Notes under the pieces: generated by a model | The model's database searches: none | What the model was told of the DNA's origin: nothing | The model's input: only the letters and a program-made list of their open reading frames with translations | Assembly (NCBI GenBank): GCA_040414495.1 | Contig: JBEDUI010000180.1 | Location: 1 to 5,423 of the forward strand | DNA from: DATAVB01 sp040414495 | Lineage (GTDB): Bacteria > Actinomycetota > Actinomycetes > Mycobacteriales > QHCD01 | Reading direction: 5' to 3' | DNA length: 5,423 nucleotides | Position numbers and translations under genes: made by a program | Shown: piece after piece, positions 1 to 5,092 of the stretch | Position numbering within the stretch: the stretch's first letter is position 1 | How the letters are laid out: each line of letters opens with the position of its first letter

Positions 1-184
1 CGACGATGATGGCCAGCCTCGTATCGGACCAGGCGTCGAGGAGGCCGGCCGGTTCACCGTCGTGCAGCGCGACGCGGACGCCGGGGATTTTCAGGCGCTC
101 CAGCTCGGCCACGACGGCCGGCCCGATCCCATCGTCGTGTCGGTAGGGGTTACCGATACCGATAACGGTGGCACGCGAGGGCAT
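1..184 (-). CDS. Hydrogenase maturation protease (HyaD/HybD/HycI family), 3' end beyond the left edge
   Basis: Partial gene; 61 codons are visible. The N-terminus reads VIGIGNPYRHDDGIGPAVV (residues 7-25), which is the signature of peptidase family M52. These nickel-dependent endopeptidases remove the C-terminal tail of the [NiFe]-hydrogenase large subunit after nickel insertion, in the cytoplasm. Asp18 of the HDDG motif falls where HybD Glu16 or HycI Asp16 binds nickel. A second family-like stretch, HDGEPAGLLDAW (41-52), follows, and the visible part ends in AIIV, where the family usually continues with the metal-binding DA motif. The ATG at 184 is preceded by a good Shine-Dalgarno GAAGGA with a 10-nt spacer. 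The remaining metal ligand, a His, would lie outside the window. The gene is divergent from the methyltransferase. Family assignment is strong; the hydrogenase it serves is not visible here. Confidence 0.88.
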   Translation of the reverse strand, partial: MPSRATVIGIGNPYRHDDGIGPAVVAELERLKIPGVRVALHDGEPAGLLDAWSDTRLAIIV

Positions 185-194
185 TAGGACGTGT

Positions 195-200
195 TCCTTC
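195..200 (-). promoter_or_regulatory. Shine-Dalgarno site of the hydrogenase maturation protease
   Basis: On the minus strand the sequence GAAGGA lies 10 nt before the ATG at 184. It supports that start and shows the gene is translated from a leadered mRNA, unlike the methyltransferase opposite it, which has no clear site. Confidence 0.6.
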
Positions 201-244
201 AATCCTGGCCGTCGTGAGCGGTGATCGCTGTGAGTACTGTGGCG

Positions 245-310
245 GTCCGGCAAGGCAGCCCGGGTGCGGGTGTCCGGCAAGGCAGCCCGGGTGCGGGTGT
301 CCCGCAAGAC
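245..310. repeat. 27-bp tandem repeat, two exact copies plus a degenerate partial third
   Basis: The unit starting GTCCGGCAAGGCAGCC occurs at 245-271 and is repeated exactly at 272-298. A third partial copy begins at 299 (GTCCCGCAAGAC, 10 of 12 matching). The period of 27 is a multiple of three, so it does not break open frames on either strand. It lies about 60-125 bp upstream of the maturation protease start, within its likely upstream control region. Whether it is a regulator-binding array or simple slippage duplication cannot be told. Confidence 0.85.
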
Positions 311-566
311 ACGAGAGGAGCCCGTAGCGGAGCTACCGGCGACGAGGACAACGCCAGGCCGCCGGGGTGTGGGTGGGAGCGTGTCAGTCGTCTGGGCGCC
401 CCGCAGCAGGCCGAGGATTCAAGCAACACGCCTAGGGTGTTTGTATGCGCCACGGCCCCGGTCAGTTTGTCGTGGCTGTCGGACGTACCCAGAATTCGCA
501 GACCGAACCGGTCCGGCACGGCCCGGGCGATCTCGGGCACTGGTGTCTGCCTTAGGCTCGCCCGCC

Positions 567-1748
567 GTGCAGATCGAGGCATTCCAGGCGCTGCGCACGG
601 CGGCGGGTGAACGGGTGCTCGCCGAGGTGTCTGCCCGTGGCGTCAGCGAGGACACCCTGCTCGCCACGATCAGCGCGCTACGGGCCGATTACCCGGATGC
701 GCTGGTCTCGGCCGCGGTGACCCAGGTCCGGTTGCGCCAGCGCGCGGTACCGAAGTTCGGGTCGGACGCCGAGGCGATGTTCTTCACCCCGGACGGTGTG
801 GAGCAGGCGACCCGGGCGTCGGTGGCCGCACACCGGGCCGGCCGATTCGCCGCGGCAGGCGTCGACCGGGTGCTGGATTTGTGCTGTGGGATCGGCGGCG
901 ACCTCATCGCGTTGTCCCGGGCCGGGCTGGCCGTACGCGGGGTCGACCTGGATCCGCTGACCGTCGCGGTGGCGCGCGCCAACGCCGATGTACTAGGGCT
1001 TTCCGGGGTCCAGGTCGAGGCCGCGGACGCGACGTCGGTGCCGCTGGACGGGTGGCCGGCGGCGTTCTGCGACCCGTCCCGGCGCGGCAGCGGCCGGCGT
1101 ATTTTCGACCCGGACGCGTACTCGCCGCCGTTCAGTTTCCTCACGCAACTCGCCTCGGCCGTACCGGCGACCGCGGCCAAGGTCGCGCCGGGCATTCCGC
1201 ACGAACTCGTACCGCCTGGCGCCGAGGCCGAATGGGTGTCGGACGACGGCGAGGTCAAGGAGGCGGCGCTCTGGTTCGGGCCGTTGTCCACAGTGGAGCG
1301 TCGGGCCACCCTGCTGCCGTCGGGAGCGACGTTGGTGGGCGCCGGGCTGACCGCCTCGGTCGGGCCGGTCGGGCGGTGGCTGCACGAGCCGGACGGCGCG
1401 GTGATCCGGGCCGGTCTGGTCGCCGAAGCCGCGGCCGAGGTCCAGGGGCGGTTGATCGACCCGACAATCGCCTATGTGACAGCGGATTCGCTGGTAGCCT
1501 CGCCGTTTACCAAGCGGTACGAGGTGTTGGATGTATTCGGCTTTTCGCTGAAACGCCTACGGGCCATGCTGCGTGAACGTGATGTCGGCAGCGTTACCGT
1601 GAAAAAGCGCGGCTCGGCGATTGATCCGTCGCTGCTGCGCCGGGAATTGCGGTTGAGCGGACGCGGGCACGCGACGATCGTGCTGACCCGGGTTGCCGGC
1701 GCTCCCACGGTCATGCTGTGCGAACCGGTGCCGAACGAAACCGGATAG
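567..1748 (+). CDS. Class I SAM-dependent methyltransferase with C-terminal THUMP-like domain
   Basis: 393 aa from the GTG at 567. The N-terminal ~95 residues are helical and contain the family stretch KFGSDAEAMFFTPDGVEQATR (63-83 region). The Rossmann methyltransferase core follows: motif I VLDLCCGIGGD (102-112), the acidic SAM-ribose motif VRGVDLDP (123-130), and CDPSRR (168-173), which occupies the catalytic-loop position. The last ~80 residues (about 310-393) resemble the THUMP-like domain found at the end of this family, with KKRG and LSGRGHATIVLTR. THUMP-type domains bind structured RNA, so an RNA methyltransferase is plausible; the substrate is unknown. The frame is open back to 264, but the upstream part is low-complexity, Arg/Pro-rich and unlike the family. 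GTG 567 gives the usual family length; GTG 543 is an alternative. No clear Shine-Dalgarno site is seen, and leaderless translation behind TAGGCT (553-558) is possible. It is convergent with the operon to the right. Confidence 0.85.
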   Translation: MQIEAFQALRTAAGERVLAEVSARGVSEDTLLATISALRADYPDALVSAAVTQVRLRQRAVPKFGSDAEAMFFTPDGVEQATRASVAAHRAGRFAAAGVDRVLDLCCGIGGDLIALSRAGLAVRGVDLDPLTVAVARANADVLGLSGVQVEAADATSVPLDGWPAAFCDPSRRGSGRRIFDPDAYSPPFSFLTQLASAVPATAAKVAPGIPHELVPPGAEAEWVSDDGEVKEAALWFGPLSTVERRATLLPSGATLVGAGLTASVGPVGRWLHEPDGAVIRAGLVAEAAAEVQGRLIDPTIAYVTADSLVASPFTKRYEVLDVFGFSLKRLRAMLRERDVGSVTVKKRGSAIDPSLLRRELRLSGRGHATIVLTRVAGAPTVMLCEPVPNETG

Positions 1749-1778
1749 CGGTTAGGCATAAAACGACCATGCCGCGCT
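1747..1778 (+). terminator. Candidate hairpin terminator after the methyltransferase
   Basis: Starting in the TAG stop codon, AGCG (1747-1750) can pair with CGCT (1775-1778), and GGCAT (1755-1759) with ATGCC (1769-1773), giving an interrupted stem with a 9-nt loop. No T-run follows. U-less hairpins are often proposed as terminators in actinomycetes, but the stem is short. The C-rich region immediately downstream may be the more important termination signal. Confidence 0.3.
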
Positions 1779-1998
1779 GAAAACACCGTTCCTAGCGGCG
1801 GAAACCCCCAACATCGAAACCCCAAGCGCTGAAGTCCCAGCACTGAAACGCCCCCTCCAACGCTGACCCCCAGCACTGAAACCCAACCCTCGACGCTGAA
1901 GACGCCGCCTCAGCACTGACCGCGAGCGCTGAAACTCACTGAAAACCCGCTTCCAGCGCTGCCCCTCAGCGTTGAAACGGCGCTCCAGGGCTGCTTTT
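1773..1998 (+). repeat. Degenerate C-rich array with core AGCRCTGAAACCCC (about 14 copies)
   Basis: Short units built on AGC(G/A)CTGAAACCCC recur every ~13-20 bp. The clearest copies are at 1825-1838, 1836-1849 and 1869-1882 (identical CCCAGCACTGAAAC, 33 bp apart), 1859-1871, 1892-1900, 1911-1920, 1925-1937, 1938-1950, 1954-1961 and 1967-1978. Spacing is irregular and the units drift. The strand is markedly C-over-G biased: by my hand count, 82 C against 41 G in 1801-2000. A C-rich, G-poor, unstructured transcript directly after a stop codon fits the description of a Rho-utilisation (rut) region, so this may be a Rho-dependent terminator for the methyltransferase mRNA. The repeat character is seen; the function is inferred. 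Confidence 0.75.
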
Positions 1999-2058
1999 CA
2001 TGATCATGAGTGAATTTGCTACGGAATTCGGCACACAATCCACTCACGATCTTGAAAG
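1994..2058. repeat. Palindromic element A (imperfect inverted repeat)
   Basis: The left arm CTTTTCATGATCATGAGTG (1994-2012) pairs with the right arm CACTCACGATCTTGAAAG (2041-2058) with one gap and two mismatches, around a 28-nt loop. The left arm contains the perfect 10-bp palindrome CATGATCATG (1999-2008). The flank and left arm (GCTGCTTTT-CATGATCATGA) closely match those of element B about 235 bp downstream, which argues that the two are copies of one element family. Confidence 0.65.
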
Positions 2059-2200
2059 TTCGCGTGCACGGAACCCGAGATTCACCGTCCCATCCCGCAA
2101 CTGGCCCGAAGAAGAGACAGCATGACGCCCCAGACGGGTTCGCGACGCGACGACGATCCAACTGACACCTTCCGGGAAGTGCCGAAGCTGAAGGCATCGG

Positions 2201-2220
2201 ACAGCCTTAGGCGAGGCTGT
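2201..2220 (+). terminator. Compact hairpin, possible terminator or structural element
   Basis: ACAGCCT (2201-2207) pairs perfectly with AGGCTGT (2214-2220) around a 6-nt loop, extendable by two G-T pairs at the base, and is followed by TTTG. The T-run is too short for a textbook intrinsic terminator, and the site is over 450 bp past the methyltransferase stop. It sits 11 bp before palindromic element B, so it may belong to that element. Confidence 0.3.
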
Positions 2221-2231
2221 TTGAGCCGCTT

Positions 2232-2292
2232 TTTCGTGATCGTGATGGCATTCGTCAACGCCATCGCGACAAAAGCCATCACGATCACGGAA
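2232..2292. repeat. Palindromic element B (15-bp perfect inverted repeat)
   Basis: CGTGATCGTGATGGC (2235-2249) is perfectly complementary to GCCATCACGATCACG (2275-2289). A G-T pair and two T-A pairs extend the stem outward to 2232/2292. Inward it continues with T-A pairs (2251-2252 with 2272-2273) and GTC/GAC (2254-2256 with 2268-2270), broken by single mismatches, leaving an ~11-nt loop. The T-run precedes the stem on the plus strand, so it does not look like an intrinsic terminator in either direction. It is closely related to element A. A cruciform, a protein-binding palindrome, a repeated extragenic palindrome or a structured 3' UTR end are all possible. Confidence 0.8.
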
Positions 2293-2329
2293 TTGCCGCG
2301 CGGGAGACCGCCAAAGCCATTGGCGCCCC

Positions 2330-2412
2330 GCAGCGCGGTCAGCATTTCGCGCAGCTAAGACACCGTGCCGCAGCGCGGTCAGCGTCGCGGCGGTCGGCGC
2401 AGCGCGGTCAGC
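2330..2412 (-). repeat. Three copies of GCAGCGCGGTCAGC
   Basis: GCAGCGCGGTCAGC occurs at 2330-2343, 2370-2383 and 2399-2412. The last two share 20 identical bases, GCAGCGCGGTCAGCGTCGCG (2370-2389 and 2399-2418). Read on the minus strand the core is CGCTGACCGCGCTGC, which shares CGCTGA with the plus-strand array at 1773-1998. Each array therefore carries the shared core in the sense of the gene it follows. A tandem CGAGCTCAG pair follows at 2422-2439. Confidence 0.75.
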
Positions 2413-2448
2413 GTCGCGCGGCGAGCTCAGCGAGCTCAGCATCGCTTG

Positions 2449-2482
2449 CCGGCGCCGGGACGCCGACGCGCGACAACCGCGC
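2449..2482 (-). terminator. Candidate terminator region after the minus-strand operon
   Basis: Twelve nt past the TAA at 2495-2497 the minus strand forms a stem from GCGCG (2482-2478) and CGCGC (2472-2468) around a 5-nt loop. The 10-bp palindrome CCGGCGCCGG follows at 2458-2449. There is no T-run. Position after the last operon gene and strong GC pairing make it the best terminator candidate, but the evidence is weak. Confidence 0.3.
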
Positions 2483-2494
2483 CGAATCAAAATA

Positions 2495-3253
2495 TTAGAA
2501 ATAACGCCGGGCGGCGCACAGTTCCTCGGCGTACCCGGGCATATTCAACGGACAAACCTCGACCCGTTTGCCGGTCCGCGGCGCGTGCAACATCGTGCCA
2601 TCACCGATGGCCATGCCGACGTGGTGCACCACCCCGCGACCTTCATTTTCGCCGAAAAATACCAGGTCCCCGGGCCGTAATTCATCCAGCGCGACTTCTT
2701 TTCCGGCCGACGCCTGGTCGTGCGCATCGCGCGGAATCACGATTCCGACACTGCGATGCGTAAGCGATGTAAGACCCGAACAGTCCACACCGTACCCGGT
2801 GAAACCGCCCCACAAATAGTCCAGACCCAGGAATTGCCGGGCGGCCGCGACCAACATTTCCCCGTCCACGCGGCCGACATTCGAGACGGCAGCTGATTTC
2901 GAATCAGCGGAAACGGGCATTATCGCGGTTGCGGCGATATCGTCCGGCTCTCCCGCCGTCAGGTGCTCGATCCGGACCCAGCCCGGGTACCCGCGTGTGT
3001 CCAAAGAGGAGGGTTGCCAGGGCAGTACGACCGAGGCCCAGCCGTCCTTTTCCGTATCGACCAGTACCGGCTCACCGGGTAGGGCCTGGGTGACGGTCCG
3101 GCCGTGCAGGTCGAGCCGGCCCTCCAGACCCATGCCGGCGGTCCACTCCGCCACGTCCGGCTCGGCCGCCACCGCGGCTACATCGGATTCGCGGACCCGT
3201 TCCGGATCGGTCCATACGGTCGCGACCACCCGGACCTTGCGCTGGTCAGTCAT
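2495..3253 (-). CDS. ykfC: SH3-NlpC/P60 (C40) cysteine peptidase, YkfC-like muropeptide endopeptidase
   Basis: 252 aa, last gene of the operon. An SH3-like region (about 36-100) has the family stretches TVTQALPGEPVLV and GYPGWVRIEHL. A C-terminal NlpC/P60 domain (about 130-252) follows. Catalytic residues are Cys158 (VDCSG), His211 (HHVGMAIGDG) and His223 (MLHAP). The spacings of 53 and 12 residues equal those I recall for Bacillus cereus YkfC (Cys238, His291, His303), and the substrate-side motif IPRDAHDQ (173-180) is present. YkfC enzymes hydrolyse the gamma-D-Glu to diaminopimelate bond in muropeptides with a free N-terminal L-Ala. There is no signal peptide or membrane segment, so it should act in the cytoplasm on imported peptides. 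Its ATG overlaps the epimerase stop by 8 bp (ATGACTGA), with a G-rich ribosome site before it. L-Ala-D-Glu, its expected product, is the substrate of the upstream epimerase. The symbol is by homology. Confidence 0.9.
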   Translation of the reverse strand: MTDQRKVRVVATVWTDPERVRESDVAAVAAEPDVAEWTAGMGLEGRLDLHGRTVTQALPGEPVLVDTEKDGWASVVLPWQPSSLDTRGYPGWVRIEHLTAGEPDDIAATAIMPVSADSKSAAVSNVGRVDGEMLVAAARQFLGLDYLWGGFTGYGVDCSGLTSLTHRSVGIVIPRDAHDQASAGKEVALDELRPGDLVFFGENEGRGVVHHVGMAIGDGTMLHAPRTGKRVEVCPLNMPGYAEELCAARRYF

Positions 3254-4319
3254 CGCCCCACCCCGGATCGGTCAGTCCCGGCTGATCGCGCAGCATGACC
3301 CGGTCCGCCTCGTACCGGACCAGGCCATCGGACTCGGCCAGCCACCAAGCCGGGTCGAGGTCGTGCACCACGTCGCCGGGCATGGTGGCGGCGAGGGCGG
3401 CATCGGCGGCTACCCCCAGGCCGGTCGCCATCATGCCGCCGATCATCGTGCCGACCCCGGCCGCGGCCGCGATGTCGACGATCTGCCGGGCCGGCCGCAA
3501 CCCGCCGGCCTTCATCAGCTTGATGTTGATCAGGTCGGCCGCGCCGCGGTCGATGATCGCCAGTACGTCCCGCGGCCCACCCGCGCTCTCGTCTGCCATC
3601 ACCGGCGTGGCGACCCGGCCGGTCACAAACGCCAGGCCAGCCAGATCGGCCGCCGGAACCGGCTGCTCCACCAACTCCAGGCCGACCTCGTACCCTTCCA
3701 ACGTGGTCACGATCGCGACCGCCTGCTTGGGGCTCCAGCCCTGATTGGCATCGATCCGCAGCGTCACCTCCGGGCCGACCTCATCCCGGATCCGGCGTAC
3801 CCGATCCACGTCCAGGCTCGGGTCGTCGGCGACCTTCACCTTCAACGTGCCGAACCCCTCGGCGACCCGCGCCGCCGCCTCGGCCGCCATCACCGCTGGC
3901 GCATCGGCGCTGATCGTGACGTCGGTCCGTGGCGCGCGGCCGCCCGCGCCCAGCAGCCGGTGCAGCGGCAACCCGGTCGCCCGGGACCGTAGGTCGTGCA
4001 ACGCGATGTCGAGCGCGGCCTTGGCATTCGTATTGTGGGTCAACGCCGTCTGGATCCGGCGCAACAGCTCTTCGAAATCCTCGACGTCGGCGCCGAGCAC
4101 CGCATTGCGCAACGGACCTTCCAACGCCGCGACGATGCTGCCGTGGGTGTCACCGGTCAGAACCGGTGTCGGGACGGCCTCGCCGACCCCGAACAGTCCT
4201 TCGTCGGTGCTGACCAACGCATCGATCGCCACCACTTCGGTTACGGTGCGCAGCGCGGTCACGAACGGCATCCGCAGCCGCGCCCGACGGGTCCGCGTAG
4301 AGACCCCGGTGATCTTCAT
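3246..4319 (-). CDS. ykfB: L-Ala-D/L-Glu epimerase (dipeptide epimerase), enolase superfamily
   Basis: 357 aa, full family length. The N-terminal capping domain has PFVTALRTV (18-26), including Arg24, a substrate-carboxylate contact in the Bacillus subtilis enzyme as I recall it. The barrel carries the catalytic Lys pair TLKVKV (Lys160, Lys162), metal ligands Asp190 (RIDANQGW), Glu218 (LVEQP) and Asp243 (MADES), and the opposite-face Lys267 (NIKLMKAGG). Asp320 and Asp322 in HDLDPAW match the DxD that binds the dipeptide amino group and separates this group from muconate or o-succinylbenzoate enzymes. These positions are within one residue of those in B. subtilis YkfB. It epimerises L-Ala-D-Glu from peptidoglycan to L-Ala-L-Glu. 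The barrel segment GGMMATGLG (294-302) lacks the Glu I expect in the Bacillus enzyme, so preference for a related dipeptide is possible. The ATG overlaps the serine hydrolase stop (ATGA) behind a G-rich ribosome site. Confidence 0.9.
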   Translation of the reverse strand: MKITGVSTRTRRARLRMPFVTALRTVTEVVAIDALVSTDEGLFGVGEAVPTPVLTGDTHGSIVAALEGPLRNAVLGADVEDFEELLRRIQTALTHNTNAKAALDIALHDLRSRATGLPLHRLLGAGGRAPRTDVTISADAPAVMAAEAAARVAEGFGTLKVKVADDPSLDVDRVRRIRDEVGPEVTLRIDANQGWSPKQAVAIVTTLEGYEVGLELVEQPVPAADLAGLAFVTGRVATPVMADESAGGPRDVLAIIDRGAADLINIKLMKAGGLRPARQIVDIAAAAGVGTMIGGMMATGLGVAADAALAATMPGDVVHDLDPAWWLAESDGLVRYEADRVMLRDQPGLTDPGWGDD

Positions 4320-5092
4320 ACCGCCCCCCGATACGTCTGATATGTCGCGTACGCAGCCGCCGCCCGGCCGCGGATCACGTCCAACGCCTCGCCGTCACTG
4401 AACCCCCGGGTACAGACCGCCTGGCAATACGGCGGGGCGGCCGGTGGCCAGACCACGGCAACATCGTGCCGGAGCCCGGTAACCCAACCGCCCTTGCTGG
4501 CGGACCGGACCTGCGTAGGGATCCCCGCCGGCAACCCCTCGCGGTGGCGTTGCCGGGTCAGGATCTCCAGCATTTCCTGAGAACTGGCCGGGCCCGCGAC
4601 GGTACCGGTAGCTATCGCGGTCATTATGGCCACCAGATCGGCTGCCGTGACGTAATTCTGAATTCCCGCCGCCGCGGCGCGGTCATCGCCGATCGGTCGG
4701 ACGATCTCCGTATTGCGGGCGCCGCCGTCATCGGCCGCCCGCTGCACCTGCGCCAGCGAGATCAATTCCAGCAGCAGATTGGTGGCGTTATTGCTGGAGA
4801 GCGTGATCATCCGCTCGATCAACTCGCGTACGGACCGGCTCTGACCGTCTTCTAATTCCGCATCCACGTTGGCGGTCTCGATCGTGAACGGCGCGCCGTC
4901 CAGCACCGAGGTGAACGTGCTGTGGATACGAACCGGCTCGTCCAGGTCGATACGGCCCTGCTCGGCGGCGCGGAAGACCGCGATCATCACCGGGACCTTC
5001 ATCGTGCTGGCCGCGTAGAACCGCAGATCCGGCTGCTGCGCGACGCGCACCCGGCCGGTCAGGTCGGCGCACACTTCGGCGACGTCGCTCAC
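4316..5092 (-). CDS. Cytoplasmic serine hydrolase, class A beta-lactamase-like fold
   Basis: 258 aa from the GTG at 5092. All three active-site motifs of the penicillin-recognising serine enzymes are present in order: Ser29-Thr-Met-Lys32 (AASTMKVP), Ser100-Asn-Asn102 (LSSNNATNLL) and Lys200-Gly-Gly202 (ASKGGW). The expected omega-loop Glu of true class A beta-lactamases (ExxLN) is not recognisable; the equivalent stretch reads EIVRPIGDDRAAAAG. There is no signal peptide, so the protein should stay in the cytoplasm, unlike a resistance beta-lactamase. The frame stays open to 5143, but GTG 5092 is chosen because it overlaps the preceding stop as GTGA, has GGGA 8 nt upstream, and gives the family length. 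Its coupling to a muropeptide epimerase and endopeptidase suggests a role on cell-wall peptides, perhaps trimming terminal residues as YkfA does in Bacillus. Substrate is inference. Confidence 0.83.
   Translation of the reverse strand: MSDVAEVCADLTGRVRVAQQPDLRFYAASTMKVPVMIAVFRAAEQGRIDLDEPVRIHSTFTSVLDGAPFTIETANVDAELEDGQSRSVRELIERMITLSSNNATNLLLELISLAQVQRAADDGGARNTEIVRPIGDDRAAAAGIQNYVTAADLVAIMTAIATGTVAGPASSQEMLEILTRQRHREGLPAGIPTQVRSASKGGWVTGLRHDVAVVWPPAAPPYCQAVCTRGFSDGEALDVIRGRAAAAYATYQTYRGAV

Larger units (their letters stand above)
185..566. other. Divergent intergenic region, no supported gene
   Basis: About 380 bp between two divergent genes. Long frames stay open on both strands (plus 221-610 and 264 onward, minus 199-582), but none has a ribosome site or a recognisable protein family, and this openness is common in GC-rich DNA. 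Visible structure: a 27-bp tandem repeat at 245-310; an interrupted palindrome AACAC-N7-GTGTT at 425-441 centred on CCTAGG; and a 6-bp stem GCCACG (449-454) with CGTGGC (471-476) around a 16-nt loop. A weak promoter candidate on the plus strand is TTGTCG (467-472), 17 nt, CAGAAT (490-495). A second is the -10-like TAGGCT at 553-558, 8 nt before the GTG at 567. The region must hold the promoters of both flanking genes, but neither can be fixed from sequence alone. Confidence 0.6.
1749..2494. other. Convergent intergenic region with layered repeats, no supported gene
   Basis: About 745 bp between the stops of the methyltransferase and the NlpC/P60 peptidase. In order it holds a short hairpin, a C-rich degenerate repeat array (1773-1998), a palindromic element (1994-2058), about 140 bp of unremarkable sequence, a compact hairpin (2201-2220), a second palindromic element related to the first (2232-2292), a small stem GCCAA/TTGGC (2310-2324), a family of GCAGCGCGGTCAGC repeats (2330-2412), a 9-bp duplication CGAGCTCAG (2422-2439), and GC-rich palindromes near the end of the minus-strand operon. 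Open frames here have repeat-driven composition and no family resemblance. The region is best read as non-coding. Confidence 0.7.

Noticed and set aside
400..450. tRNA or other known RNA gene near GGATTCAAGC
   Set aside because: The sequence hints at a T-loop, but no acceptor stem, anticodon arm or CCA end can be folded around it.
264..566. N-terminal extension of the methyltransferase to an ATG at 264
   Set aside because: The added 101 residues are Arg/Pro-rich, include the tandem repeat, lack family resemblance and have no convincing ribosome site. The family begins near GTG 567.
199..582. Minus-strand 127-residue open frame in the divergent region
   Set aside because: It contains the repeat-encoded GLPCRTPAP units and no recognised domain, and it overlaps the better-supported start regions on both sides.
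1773..1998. CRISPR array
   Set aside because: The repeats are only ~12-14 bp, degenerate and nearly contiguous, with no uniform spacers and no cas genes.
2232..2292. Intrinsic terminator at the 15-bp palindrome
   Set aside because: The T-run precedes the stem on the plus strand, and the minus strand has A residues after the stem, so neither direction has a U-tract.
2122..2358. Plus-strand 78-residue frame with an ATG behind GAAGAAGAGA
   Set aside because: The purine stretch is a passable ribosome site, but the central part (VIVMAFVNA, KAITITE) is simply the translation of the inverted repeat. The opposite strand encodes a near-copy, and no family is recognised.
2044..2490. Minus-strand 148-residue frame continuing past the operon
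   Set aside because: Its composition follows the GCAGCGCGGTCAGC repeats and the palindrome; there is no family resemblance or ribosome site.
3295..4401. Long plus-strand frames opposite the epimerase and hydrolase
   Set aside because: They are antisense shadows caused by GC-rich third positions. The minus-strand proteins show complete catalytic motif sets.
4316..5092. Antibiotic-resistance beta-lactamase
   Set aside because: There is no signal peptide and no recognisable omega-loop Glu, and the gene is coupled to muropeptide catabolic genes.
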